This document shows, piece by piece, positions 1-10,561 of a DNA stretch of 64,000 bases. Source of the DNA: Gracilaria gracilis (Eukaryota > Rhodophyta > Florideophyceae > Gracilariales > Gracilariaceae); assembly GCA_030374805.1 (NCBI GenBank), contig JARGSG010000209.1, positions 620,001 through 684,000 of the forward strand, given 5' to 3'. A program made the position numbers and the translations under genes. The notes under the pieces are model-generated. The model was not told where the DNA came from and did not search any database. It was given only the letters and a program-made list of their open reading frames with translations. Position 1 is the stretch's first letter. The number at the start of each line of letters is the position of its first letter.

Positions 1-192
1 GGGCTAGGAGAAGACCCAAACGACCAGCTGGAAGATGATGAAGGTTTGGAGGAAGAGAGTGAAATGGAAGATATAGAAGATGGAGAGGACGAGTACGAAG
101 ATGAAGATGAAGAGATATCAGGTGGCCTTGCTGAGAATACAGATGGGGATTACGAGGAACGACAGATGATAATGGATGACGACGATGAGTAG
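1..192 (+). pseudogene. C-terminal tail of large ParB-like/DSBH protein (copy A)
   Basis: An open frame enters from the left edge and ends at TAG 190-192. It encodes 63 residues beginning GLGEDPNDQL and then a very acidic Glu/Asp run. The same GLGEDPNDQL start followed by an acidic tail is found in copy C on the minus strand near 47350-47475, so this is the C-terminus of the same large protein. Only the acidic tail is visible; no catalytic part is in view. Acidic tails of this type are common in nuclear proteins that contact histones or basic partners, which is only a general inference. Confidence 0.75.
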
Positions 193-355
193 GTATAATG
201 TAGCACTTATACTGTTGTGTTTGTTTGTGATAGAGACTTGACATAAAAAGTGAACAGGTGATTTCTTTAAGCGACAACTTAAAAAAAATTGGAGAACAAA
301 AACGGGTTGTGTGTGTAGTTGCAACGAGTACGAGGTTTACAATTTGTTCTAATTA
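193..355. other. Short gap between two convergent genes
   Basis: This stretch separates the stop of the large gene from the 3' end of the ketopantoate-reductase-like gene, which runs toward it. It is A/T-rich and probably holds both 3' ends. I see no gene or repeat in it. Confidence 0.5.
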
Positions 356-1187
356 CTAAAGAATGTGATGTCTAAGAACGTTGATATGGTTGGTGTGGAA
401 AGGGGCACGGTCCTGCCTTTCCGGCTAGCTTTTCATCTGCGGAGGTGAGATAGAAGTAAGCATTTCTAGATTCAGACTCCGAGAAAGAATCTGGGAAGGA
501 AGTAAGGGTGCTGCCGTATTCCAGAAGTGATTCCACTGTAGAAGGGATACTGAAAGAGAGACCTGTGTTGAAGGTGACTATGCCTAGAAGCTCCTTCATT
601 ATAGTTGAGACAATAGTTTTGTACTTGGTAGCCACTTCATACATGGTAACGAATCCAAATGAAGAACCGACGAGATTGAAGGAGGAGATCCAAACGAGCT
701 TTTGGTAGTAAGACTTGGAAAAGGTGTTTTCGTCGACGACACTGCAAGTGAAATCTGCGCTTCAGAGGCGTTCAGCTATTGCCAGAGCCTACTTTCCGGT
801 GGCTGTGGTTATACCATTGGGAGAGAGAGGCGTGACACCATCCTGTGGGGAGGCGCCGACAGTAGGAACGGCGTTGTAAGGAGCGGCTCCTGTGCAGTGC
901 TCAATTCCGTGTTGGGAAAGGATGGGAAGAATGTGACCATTCTGGATGAAGACCAAGTCTTCTGCTCGCGGAGCTGGACAAGATAGAATTACTTTTTCGA
1001 GAAGGTCGTTCCTGCCACAGAAGAAGATTGGAACTTGGGGAAGGTACTCTGCGGAAATGAAGTCTTCGATGGACAGAAAGGTGTCCTGAGGGGAACCATT
1101 GTTGTAAAGCATGGTGGCAATACTGCCTCTACCTACGACAACAGCTTGGATGATTGTAGAACGGAGGGAAGATGAATGGGAGCTCAT
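356..1187 (-). pseudogene. Ketopantoate-reductase-like NAD(P)-binding protein (copy A)
   Basis: The reading frame starts at ATG 1187 (MSSHSSSL) and runs to about 356. A Rossmann-like N-terminus is seen at about residues 15-22 (VVVGRGS), followed by FFCGRNDLLEKVILSCP and DLVFIQNGHILPIL, and then a C-terminal helical part with SKSYYQKLVWISSFNLVG. The pattern matches a family of ketopantoate-reductase/6-phosphogluconate-dehydrogenase-like proteins that I recall from plants and algae; the substrate is unknown. Against copy C, the A copy has two in-frame stops near 790 and 750 (one at a Trp codon) and a one-base frameshift close to its end. It is divergent from the coiled-coil gene at 1558. The family call is by eye; another Rossmann-fold dehydrogenase is possible. 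Confidence 0.65.
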
Positions 1188-1557
1188 TGCGATGAGTTTG
1201 TTTGATTGAAGGTATGGGCTGTTGGAATGTGTCGGGTGCTGGTAGCTGTGAAAGGAAAGTGGTCTACATTCTAAGGAGTGGGGAAAGCTTTAAGTACACG
1301 ACTGGGCTCTTGTTTTGGTCATGGAAAAAAGTGTTCCAGGGGATAAGGGGAGATTTCTAGGAAAAAAATGGAAATTGTGTGGAATGGCGGGAAATAGGAG
1401 TGGATGTGAATGGGGTACAAAGGGTTGTGCCGCGCAAGTGGGTGTGTGGGCGACAGTGCCACGGGTGTGTGGAGTGTGGGGGAGTACTGCAACTGTTGGG
1501 TTCATCTCGCTTGTTCTTATCTATCTTCGTTACCGTGAACCGCCGTTTATTTCTGCG
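1188..1557. promoter_or_regulatory. Divergent intergenic region (copy A)
   Basis: This 370-bp space lies between the starts of two divergent genes and so should hold both promoters. The equivalent space in copy C is 45730-46245. I see no clear TATA box or operator. A long open frame continues upstream of 1558, but the MSNGY start shared with copy C marks the real beginning of the coiled-coil gene. Confidence 0.4.
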
Positions 1558-2520
1558 ATGTCGAATGGGTACGTCGAGGACGAGGAGCTAGTGGCTCCGC
1601 TTCACCGGATGAAGGTGCCAGAGACGCCACCGGGAAGGAAGGAGGAGGGCGGAGACAAGGTTTGCATGGGGGAGAAGGAGGGAAGTGGGGATGGAGAGGG
1701 AGGTGGGGGTGATGGGGGTGGAGGGGGTGGAGGGGATGGGGGACCGGAGAGGAGGTTTGCGGCGGAGATGGAGGAGCGGTTGAGAAGGCTTGGAGGGGAT
1801 CTGAAGGAGCATTTGGACCGCTGGCTTTCTGAGATGGTTGGTGAGATGGGAGGGGTGGTGCTGAGTGTGTCGGAGATTGGGGTGCCAATGGATTTGGTTT
1901 CGACAATTCGGAAGAGGATGATTTTGGCTGGAATGGGGACTGGAAGGCATGTGAGTGGGATGGTAGAGTGCGTGGGGAGGGAGCTGGTGACGCTGAGAAG
2001 GGAGAATATGGGGCTGAGGGGACGTGTGGGGGTGTTGGAGGCGCAAGTGGGGCAGGTGGAGAAGGCGTGCCAATTGTTGTTGGAGGTGAAGGAACTGGTG
2101 AGGGAAAGAGGCGTTGGGAGGGAGGCAGGAAGAGAGAAAGGCTCACTGATGACGCCTGGCTCTCGTGGTGGACGTGGGAGTGTGAGGTGGAGGAGCGGGA
2201 AAGGGGATGGAGGGGAGGTTGGGGGAAGTCGGCTGAGGTAGAGGCGAAAGGGTGGCGTGATGGTGGACGAGGATAGGGAGGTGTGTGTGCCGCGGCAGCT
2301 GCCGGGTGGAGCGCCACTAGTTGGGTTTGTTAGTGCGGCGGCGGCTGTGCGAACGGCCGAGCGCATACTGGAGGAGCAGGGGGAGAAGAGGCTGGGAGTG
2401 GTTGGAAGCCGGTTCGGGGCTAGGAGGGTGTACGAGAATGGAGAGAGTGGTCCGTTGGAGTTCTTCAACTTGAAATTCAGGGAAACTGAGACTCAAGATC
2501 TGAATGCAGGGTTGGAATAA
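1558..2520 (+). pseudogene. Coiled-coil protein of the giant transposon (copy A)
   Basis: I do not recognise this family. The start is chosen at MSNGY (ATG 1558) because copy C begins with the same residues. After an acidic start there is a Gly-rich, low-complexity linker (about residues 40-62). A conserved helical block follows, including GGVVLSVSEIGVPM and a heptad-like coiled coil (RRENMGLRGRVGVLEAQVGQ). Then come a basic Ser/Arg/Gly segment and a conserved C-terminal PGGAPLVGF patch. One in-frame TAG at 2239-2241 replaces a Lys seen in copy C, and the frame continues to 2520. It is the outermost gene at the left end of the element. A structural or DNA-binding accessory role is possible but unproven. 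Long Pro-rich frames on the opposite strand are shadows of its G-rich sequence. Confidence 0.65.
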
Positions 2521-2787
2521 GGGAGCGCTGGTGGTGGGGTCGTAATTTTTTAGAGTGTTTTTGACGAATGTGGTGAATGTATAGTTACGAACGGTGGAAG
2601 GGGAACTGCAAACTAGCCTTCAACTCCAGTAGCTGAAGTTTGAACTGCACTGAACGGAAACGTAATTTCCAAAATTTTTTTTTCTGCCTTGCCAACTAGC
2701 CCAAACTGCAAAAATGCTAGTTTTTTCGGACTTTTATTTTCACAACTAGCGATCTAGCATACTAAACTAGCATTCCGAGAACACCGA
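2521..2787 (-). repeat. Left terminus of copy A: subterminal ACTAGC motifs and TIR
   Basis: The last 24 bases (2764-2787) are a terminal inverted repeat. Read outward-in on the minus strand it begins TCGGTGTTCTCGG and contains GCTAGTTT. It pairs with the right end of copy B (44836-44859) with one mismatch. Inside it are repeated ACTAGC/GCTAGT motifs near 2612, 2685, 2715, 2745 and 2767. Such subterminal repeats are typical transposase-binding arrays in hAT-, CACTA- and KDZ-like elements. Confidence 0.8.
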
Positions 2788-3578
2788 AGTATGATTACGA
2801 AGCAGGCTTTTTTGGATGCAAGAAAGAAGCACCGTCAAGAAGCCGCACAAGAGTTTAAATATTACAAAGATCTAAATGTGAAAGCGTTAAACAGCATCAC
2901 TGCTTTACACATCGTCTTTGATTTCGCAGAGAAGGTACTTCTTCCTCACCTTCTGCGCCAGCCTTGCCAGCTTCATTTCTTAGCTGCCCTGAAGTTCGGT
3001 TTTTTTGGCACACATATAAGCAATGCGAAACGGAAACTGATCTTCGGATTGCCTGAAGGGCATTGATCACGTAATAAGACGGCAAATGAGGTAGGTTCAA
3101 TGTTGCATTACAAAATTGTGAAGTGCAAAGCAGCACATAGCGGTGTAACAGATATTGGGCTACATGCTGACAATTGTGGCGGCCAGATTAAGAACCGCTT
3201 TATGTTATTCTATCTTGCATGGAGAGTTATATTTGGCTTCCAGAACAGAAGAAGGCTGGAGTTATTGGTGGCAGGCCACACAAAGAACGTTTGTGACGGA
3301 TCTTTTGGTTTAGTTAAACACAGACTTAAGCAGCGTGATGTTGTAAGTCCTCGTGATATGATGGACGTAATCGATTCTAGTTCCGACTGTTATGAAATTG
3401 TTTGTTTTACTGCTGTGGAGTGGGTTGATTGAAAATCTATGCTTGGTGAATACTTTACTGCTCGTAGTAGCATTAGAATTGCGCGATACCATTTCGTTGA
3501 GTTTCGACAAGAGAAGCCTGGATTTGTGTTTGTCAAGGAGGTATCTAACTGTCTAACAAGCGCGAAAGTGAAACTTGT

Positions 3579-4292
3579 TAACGATACGCACGCAGGTAGG
3601 GTAGAAAGGGAAGTAAGTAGAGATGGATATGGAAGAAAGAGAAAGTAAAACAAGTGAAGGTTGACGGCCTTGGGTCGACCCGTTTACTCGAGGGTCGTCG
3701 ATCGCAACCGACAAATACCCTAGAGCGCACTTCACCGTCGTCGCAGCAAGCGACGACGGCGGTCGTTACAAGTTGCACGTGTGTGCAGTTGTACACGGAA
3801 AGTGCGTGCAAACTAGAGTACAACAATTTCAAATAACTAAATCAATCAACACTACAAATCCATTGCCAGTCCTTTGATTCAGAACCAGATCTAAAAAATC
3901 ATCAATTTGCATGGTGGCACTCCAACCGCCTTGCGCAGCCCAGAATCGCATATTGCATGCAAAACCGCCCATTCCAGCCTAGAAAAGCACATCCTTGCTA
4001 TCTGCATAGTCAGTCTGCTACTCTAAGCCTCGTCCAATCACAGAGCTCCACTTGGTCCATACCACCATAACTCTCCATACATTCCATGGCGCTTGTAGAC
4101 ACCACGTGGCACAAGGGCATATGCAGTAGCCAATCATATTGCCGTTTCACGTTGGGGTTGAGTAGAGGTGGATATGCGCTTTTGCGAAGATGGTGCCCAA
4201 AAGTGCCCATCGTCCCCTGCAACTTTGCTTCCAAGTAGTCCGAGACCAACCTGAAGGACTGACAGGCACTCGACCATGTCCCAACGTCAACA
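3579..4292 (-). repeat. Solo copia LTR, family 1, with 5-bp target duplication
   Basis: This 714-bp LTR lies in minus orientation and reads TGTTGACG...ATCGTTA on its own strand. It is flanked by a perfect 5-bp duplication CTTGT (3574-3578 and 4293-4297). It matches the LTRs at 9848-10561 and 20028-20740. A lone LTR with intact target duplication is the usual result of recombination between the two LTRs of one insertion. It sits inside the DUF7869-like gene. Confidence 0.9.
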
Positions 4293-4404
4293 CTTGTGAA
4301 ACAATGAATGTCTGAACGGACTGATGCAGCCACAGCTACGTTGGAATCTCTACGTGAGTTTTATTAGGAGACGGTGTCTCTCCCAGGTGTACCCTCTGCG
4401 CAAG

Positions 4405-4901
4405 ATTATTTCTTTTCAATCAATTACAGTTTTATTTATAGTGTTCCCAATGTCCCTTGAAGAGCAGCAGGGTAACACTGTCAAGGTGTAAACTAACTTG
4501 GTCAATTACGAACCAAAGCATTCATTCTTACTACTTATAGCACAGAATTACAACTGTGCTTCTTCCAGTACCTCTAGTATTTTGGTCGCCTCCTGACTCT
4601 CTCCAGGTGACCAATCTTCCATTCCAAGTAGTACTTTCAGTCATTCGTACTTCCAGTACTCGTGTCCAAGTACATCACGGGCATTCACAGGGTTCGATGG
4701 GAACTCATTGAAGTAGCATCGGATACCCATCATTCGGTGCGAAACTTTGCGCAACCGAAGAACGGGTGGGTATTTTCCATTTTCTGCACACGGGATTTTG
4801 CGAACGCGTCTTGCCGAGGCAAGTTTCCACTCCGTATCCCGGGGGCTTCCTATTGCTCCAGTCCTACAGGGCACCATTCCACTTCTATTTTACCCTTATT
4901 T
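4405..4901 (-). mobile_element. 5'-truncated LINE fragment with 15-bp target duplication
   Basis: The minus strand carries the 3' UTR and the C-terminal part of the LINE ORF2 also seen at about 5005-9261. The match begins at the short T-rich 3' end near 4405 and ends near 4857; the remaining bases to 4901 are not recognisable LINE and may be filler. TACCCTYTGCGCAAG occurs at both flanks (4390-4404 and 4902-4916) with one mismatch, a target-site duplication typical of target-primed reverse transcription. Confidence 0.8.
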
Positions 4902-5035
4902 TACCCTTTGCGCAAGAGGGCAACAGAAGAAGCTATCTATTAAGAAATGTGTTGGAGCGCTACTATCCGATGAAAGATGTTTCGTCAGTTTCGTGAATTA
5001 ATTATAAAGAGTAATTAAAGTGGATCCGCACACAT

Positions 5036-6139
5036 ATGCGCTTTTCCAGGATCGCCCTCCCAAACAGCCCTTTGACGCCATGCATTTTTGGTTTCGGTGG
5101 CAGAACAAGGTCAACATCCAACATTTACTCGGCCAAGAGCCTTGTTCAGCATATCGGCAACCAGGCGCTATATCGCCTGCAGACTGCAGCAACTCGCACA
5201 ATGTCAGAGTGGGACAAGCACTGGTATACGTCCCAAGTGAAGGTAACCCAGGAGTTGATGCATAATGAGCAGCCAAGTGCACCGAACCAAAACGTGAACC
5301 CGAGTGCACAACAGCCTGGAGAAGTCGGCCGTGATTCTTCCAATGCAAGTCCGATGGTACTTAAGGGGACTCGTACAAGAGCTGCCTATCCGATCGACCG
5401 CCTTGCACCATTGCGAACAAATATTAGGTTCGCAGAGGCATCCCAATCAACTGTAGCGGCCATCGATGCCCATACGAAAATGAGAACTCATGTACGTTTC
5501 GCCGAAGAGTCAACCGCGTCCATCGTTAAAAGAAGGGTTCCAACGATGGTACAGCGCACTGATCAGACGATAGACGGCAATACTGGGCCTGGGACGAATG
5601 TCCACTTTGTGCCAGAGGAAGCAGGAGCAACAGAACCTCCACAGCCTATGAGCATTTCAACTGACTCTGAACAGCGCATTGCAACAGAAGACGAGCAGAA
5701 CACTCAACAGATATCCCACATCGTCGAAATTGAACAACAATCGCAGTCGTCGGAGTTGTCCACCGACACTTGACAAAGTGTCGTCTCGATGTCTGGGGCA
5801 AACAATGAAGCTCATAACACGGAAAGTAACGTGCAACAACTCCCAAACTTCGCACATCACACCGCTGTAATCACTGCAAGTACAGGAGCAGTGACTGCCG
5901 ATCCGAACGATATCACTATGGAAGGGGCCAAAACAAGCCCATTGGAACCGCTTCAGACTTCTAATGAGATTCTGTCATTGGATTGGGACCACGATGGTGC
6001 TCCCACTTATGACCACGAAATGCGTCGTCCGAACAGATTGGTACGAAATGTGTTCTCCGTGATCATTAATGTGCCGTCGACTACGACGCAAACCGGTTTA
6101 ATTCCACATGATGGTCACCAAAATGGTGAGGTGTTGTGA
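5036..6139 (+). pseudogene. LINE ORF1 protein
   Basis: The frame opens at ATG 5036 (MRFSRIALP) and ends at TGA 6137-6139 just where ORF2 begins. One in-frame TGA at 5771-5773 stands where the sister copy at 27315-28043 has Arg, so the original protein was about 367 residues. The sequence is hydrophilic and Gln/Ser/Thr-rich, with two similar NIRFAEAS/HVRFAEES-like repeats. I see no CCHC zinc knuckle, which is unusual for an ORF1 of an APE-type LINE. The presumed role is RNA binding and particle formation by analogy with other LINEs. Confidence 0.7.
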
Positions 6140-9116
6140 TCCGGGTTGGTACTTTCAACGTGAGAGGTCTCGCACATAACGAGGCCGAAGTCCACCGTGC
6201 ATGGGAAGTACTAGGATTAGACTTTCTGTGCGTTGTGGAAACATGGCAACGTCCCTCCGATGAGGTGTCGTTGGCATTGCCACATGTGAGTGTGGCGCTG
6301 GAAGCGGAGTATACGAGTCGAGCGCCGGGAGCTGGGATCACGATTTTCCATCATCAACGCTTCTTTACGAAGGTCGTGGCCAAGTACGGCACCGCGGCAT
6401 ACCAAATCCTGGCACTGAGAGTTCGCCCAGATCTCAATGTGATAGGAGTATATCTTATTCCGAGCGCTTCAGATGAGGACATAAAGGGATTCCTGGAGCG
6501 ATTGAAGTCTTTGATCTGTGGTCCGACGTTACTGGCTGGCGACTGGAACGCCCGCCATGACGACTGGGATCAACGAAAAAACAGGCATGGTCGTCGCCTC
6601 CGAGCGTGGATCCGCAAATGGGACCTCTTGCTGAGGGCTCCATCCGAGCTGACGCCAATGTTTCGCACCCAAATGGTTCGAATGTAGTGGATTTCTTCAT
6701 CTCGAAGCGAGTGTCTGTTCGAAATGTAGCAACAGGAAGTGGATCGTGGGATGCAGTCTCGGATCACAACATGGTTGTTGCAGACATTGAATGGATGAAA
6801 ACTCAATTTTCACCTCGGAAACCGAAGATTTCGAGCTCACTACTCAAATGCGTGGACAAAGTGGAAGACGTTCAGACGTATTACAAAGCCAATTTGCCTC
6901 ATGTGGCTTCACGTTTTGACCACGCAACGTCAAAAGAAAATCTGAAGGATGCTTGCACCCAACTTGTGGACACAATCAGTAGCCCCTGGGTCACTTCCGT
7001 ATCAATGCGTCCTGACCGCTATCGCTTCTTCTGGGATTCTAGTCTTGACCAGCTGAGTCGTGTGCGATCTACATATTACCAACGGTGGAAACGAAGTGGC
7101 AACATTCAAATGTGGAATGTGTACAAGGTGATTGACCTATTCATTAAACGTCGTTGTCGGGCAAAGAAGAGACAACTGTTGGACGAATTTCTTGACACCG
7201 CCGAGGACGAGACAGCATCTCAAACAGTGAATCGAATCAACTCGGTGATGAAATTACGATCTCAACATAGCGCACGGGCACTGGAACGTGGAAATCCATT
7301 AGAACCACAGGACTATGCTGAGTTTATTGCCGAGTACCAGCCACCCGAGTGTGGGGTGAAAGCAGTCACATTTGATGTTCCGGACTTGTTCCGGACTACA
7401 TTAGAAAAGTCGAGCAACGATGCAAAGAAGGGAATATCTATTGGCCGCGATAAGAGGGCGTCGGAAATGCGACAGGTGAGTCCAACTTTGTGCGCTTCGA
7501 CGCTGCTCAAGCTGTGGCGGGCGTGCGGAAAGTTGGCATATATACCTTTAGCGTTGCGGCAGACACGTATATCGCCCATATACAGAAAAGGCGACATCTC
7601 GGTACCATCCAACTACCGACCGATATCTATTCTGTCGCACTGGCGTAAAGCAATTTCGGCTGCATTAAACTCGATCGTGATGAACTATATCGAGTTTCAT
7701 GAGTACCAGTATGGGTTCTCAAAGTACAATGGAACAGAACAGTCGATTGTGGAGGTGAATAACATCATCACAAACGGCCACTCGCGTGTGGCAGTACTGG
7801 ATCTGGCGAAGGCGTACGACAAAGTTAACCGAAAACTATTGTCGCAAGTGTGCGCATCCAGGCTACAACCGAAGCATGCGGCAATGACTACTTTGCTGCT
7901 GCAACCAGTCAACGCTTTCATAAATGGAAATTGGAAAGATGAACAAGTACAAATGACTCTTGGAGTGCCTCAAGGTGACCCATTCAGCTGTACATTGTTC
8001 AACATGTATATTGATTCCATGCTATATCGAGTGCAGGAGGTGCCATATCATGTGTCGGATCGAGGTGCAAGTGCATTTGCCGACGATGTGATTCTGATGG
8101 CGAAGACTGATAGCGGGCTGCAAATACTGCTAGACATATGCAGTAGTTGGGGCAAAGAAATGCAAATGCCGCGGAACACTGCAAACGGCAAGTCGATAGT
8201 ACTGCAACTGCCTGCAGACCAAAACCACTCTGCAATATTCACACTTGCTGGTGATAAGCTGAGCGTGGTACGTAGTGCAGTATATCTGGGGGTGTCTCTA
8301 AACACCAATGGAGTAACAACCGACAAGCACATGGAACGCGTACAAAATGCTCAACGTCGATTGGGAAGCCTAGCCGGTGCTGGTCTGCACCGGAATGGAT
8401 TTGATACGCGCAGCTGTGTGAGTTTGTACCGCGCATTCGTGAGGTCGATTTACGAATATGCGTTGCATCTTGTACCGCTCACGCCTCATTTGGAAATGGC
8501 GATAGTGAAGCTTGAAGCAACGTTCTTCAAACTGATTGTTGGAAAAATGGCATCTCGGTTTGGAACATATCGGGTGCCGATGATGCGTGCACTTTGTCGT
8601 TTAGAGTCTGCGGCTCTGCGACGAATTGTGCTCGCCTCCAAACGTCTACGGCATTATCAATCGTGTCGTGAGACGGCATTGAACCTTGAATTGGAACACA
8701 GATTGCGACAGTTGAAGGTGAACCGGGCATGTCGGCAGCTGTCGCTGTATAATGCACATCCTTCAATTTCAGCACTACGAGCTGAAATTGATAATGTGTG
8801 TACAAAAGGAATAGGAAGAATACGGGATGCGGAGTGGAAACTTGCCTCGGCAAGACGCGTTTGCAAAATCCCGTGTGCCGCGAATGGAAAATACCCACCC
8901 GTTCTTCGGTTGCGCAAAGTTTGGCACCGAATGATGGGTATCCGATGGTACTTCAATGAGTTCCCAGCGAACCCAATGGAGGCACGTGATGTACTTGGGC
9001 ACGAGTACTGGAAGTACGGAAGACTGAAGGTACTACTCGGAATGGAAGATTGGTCACCTGGAGAGAGACAGGAGGCGACCGAAATACTAGATGTATTGGA
9101 AGAAGCACAGTTGTAA
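6136..9116 (+). pseudogene. LINE ORF2: APE endonuclease and reverse transcriptase
   Basis: The endonuclease comes first (TFNVRGL, VVETWQ, AGDWNARHDDW and the catalytic SDHN at about residue 210). The reverse transcriptase follows, with AVLDLAKAYDKVN, GVPQGDPFS and the FADD catalytic box. A C-terminal region with ARRVCKIPCA and WHRMMGIRWYFNEF closes the protein; no RNase H is visible. A one-base deletion near 6670 shifts the frame relative to the sister copy at 25321-27318, otherwise it is open to TAA 9114-9116. The first codon is not ATG: the frame opens with GTG overlapping the ORF1 stop (GTGA at 6136-6139). About 993 codons, a normal length for ORF2. Confidence 0.85.
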
Positions 9117-9261
9117 ATCTGTGCTATAAGTAGTAAGAATGATTGCGTTGGTTCGTAATTGACCAAGTTAGTTTACACCTTGACAGTGTTACCCTGCTGC
9201 TCTTCATGGGACATTGGGAACACTATAAATAAAAAGCAATTGATTGAAAAAAAAAAAAAAA

Positions 9262-9847
9262 GCTAGTCAGCACGTCCGCCTTGGTTCAAGCCGGCTGGCT
9301 CCCGTCCCCGATTACTCGGATCAACCGTTCGTCGCACAGGTATTGCCGTAGTGACCAAAAAATGCCGAGCACACACGTAGTGCACGGACCTCGAGAACAA
9401 CTGCTGAGCACAAAGCTAGTGCCCAGACTTCGTTAAAAATGGTCTCAACCTCTCGGATGAGAACCCGCAAACACGACGCGGGGATCCCAACAACAAGAAC
9501 AATAGAGGGAGACCAAACCAAGCGGATAGCGATCGACAACAAGGGCAAAAACGAGCACCCAAACACAATCACAATAGAGACTCAACGTCGAACCACTACC
9601 AACACAACGCCCTCAAGGAGTAACGCAATCGAAAAAGGGAATTACAACACCAACGAAACCAACCAATAACACAAGATACGGAATCGAACAAACAACGGAA
9701 CCATCAACAACGGCGATGAATAACGAGGTTGGCGGTGAGGGAGAGCGGCGGAAAGGGAATCATGACGAACAAAATCGGGAGAGGTCAGCGGGGCTGGGCC
9801 CATAACCTGATGGAGGTTATAGCTGGAAGGGAAAGTTGATGCAAAGG
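9262..9847 (-). other. Copia leader fragment with primer-binding site
   Basis: Read on the minus strand, this lies just downstream of an LTR and carries TCAGGTTATGGGCCCAG (9795-9811), the same tRNA-iMet half-site found behind the 5' LTR of the copia element at 13520. It is therefore untranslated leader of a copia relic, cut at 9261 by the LINE poly(A). The site is 36 bases from the LTR edge. No gag is reached. The plus strand reads as Asn/Thr-rich nonsense that I do not accept as a gene. Confidence 0.6.
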
Positions 9848-10561
9848 TAACGATACGCACGCAGGTAGGGTAGAAAGGGAAGTAAGTAGAGATGGATATG
9901 GAAGAAAGAGAAAATAAAACAAGTGAAGGTTGACGGCCTTGTGTCGACCCGTTTACTCGAGGGTCGTCGATCGCAACCTACAAATACCCTAGTGCGCGCT
10001 TCACCGTCATCGCAGCAAGCGACGACGGCGGTCGTTACAAGTTGCACGTGTGTGCAGTTGTACACGGAAAGCGCGCGCAAACTAGAGTACAACAATTTCA
10101 AATAACTAAATCAATCAACACTACAAATCCATTGCCAGTTCTTTGATTCAGAACCAGATCTAAAAAATCATCAATTTGCATGGCGGCACTCCAACCGCCT
10201 TGCGCAGCCCAGAATCGCATATTGCATGCAAAACCGCCCATTCCAGCCTAGAAACGCACATCCTCGCTATCTGCATAGCCAGTCTACTACTCTAAGCCTC
10301 GTCCAATCACAGAGCTCCACTTGGCCCATACCACCATAACTCGCCATACAATCCATGGCACTTGTAGACACCACGTTGCACAAGGACATTTGCAGTAGCC
10401 AATCATATTGCCGTTTCACGTTGGGGTTGAGCAGAGGCGCATATGCGCTTTTGCGAAGAGGGTGCCCAAAAGTGCCCATCGTCCCCTGCAACTTTGCTTC
10501 CAAGTAGTCCGAGACCAACCTGAGGGACTGGCAGGCACTCGACCATGTCCCAACATCAACA
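9848..10561 (-). repeat. Copia LTR, family 1
   Basis: A 714-bp LTR in minus orientation, the same length as the solo LTR at 3579-4292 and closely similar to it. A purine tract (GAGGAGGAG, minus strand, 10562-10570) ends the pol gene directly upstream, as for a 3' LTR. On its other side lies a primer-binding site, as for a 5' LTR. The LTR thus appears shared by two copia bodies arranged in tandem. Confidence 0.85.

Larger units (their letters stand above)
1..2787 (-). mobile_element. Giant DNA transposon copy A, left end only, inverted
   Basis: This is the left end of the giant transposon family, lying in the opposite orientation to copies B and C and cut by the start of the window. It holds, in order, the C-terminal tail of the large ParB-like gene, the ketopantoate-reductase-like gene, the coiled-coil gene and the terminal inverted repeat at 2764-2787. 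Order and orientation match copy C (44860-47560) in reverse complement. The termini match the right end of copy B with one mismatch over 24 bases. The element ends abruptly inside a DUF7869-like gene, so it probably inserted there. Genes in it carry a few stops and a frameshift, so the copy is degenerate. Confidence 0.8.
2788..4996 (+). pseudogene. DUF7869-like transposon protein gene, three times invaded
   Basis: One reading frame carries the hallmarks of the DUF7869 family, a transposon-associated domain with an RNase-H-like look: LLRQPCQLHFLAALKFG, FGLPEGH, LHADNCGGQIKNRFML and AGHTKNVCDGSFGLVK. In-frame TGA codons lie at 3064-3066 and 3430-3432, each followed by clear family sequence. The gene is split by a solo LTR (3579-4292) and a LINE fragment (4405-4901). 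The reading resumes after both, ending with RSYLLRNVLERYY near 4930-4990. Its 5' part is missing where giant copy A ends at 2787, so copy A probably inserted here. Function is inferred from family resemblance recalled from memory. Confidence 0.6.
5005..9261 (+). mobile_element. Nearly complete APE-type LINE (LINE-1 of this window)
   Basis: This non-LTR retrotransposon has two overlapping ORFs, a short 3' UTR and a poly(A) tail at 9247-9261. ORF2 has an apurinic-endonuclease-like domain and a reverse transcriptase. The 5' edge near 5005 is estimated from the start of ORF1. No target duplication is evident. The left flank is the tail of the DUF7869-like gene, the right flank a copia leader. Three further copies of the family are at 4405-4901, 24219-28075 and 28076-30058, and a tail at 23420-23558. 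The clade was not determined. There is one stop in ORF1 and one frameshift in ORF2. Confidence 0.85.

Noticed and set aside
1547-2468. Long Pro/Ser-rich open frames on the minus strand
   Set aside because: They lie opposite the G-rich coiled-coil gene, show no conserved motif, and are explained by its base composition.
9265-9320. Possible tRNA-like sequence (GGTTCAAGCC box)
   Set aside because: No clover-leaf pairing or A box at proper spacing could be found.
9439-9669. Asn/Thr-rich open frame
   Set aside because: It lies antisense to a copia leader, has low complexity and no relatives in the window.
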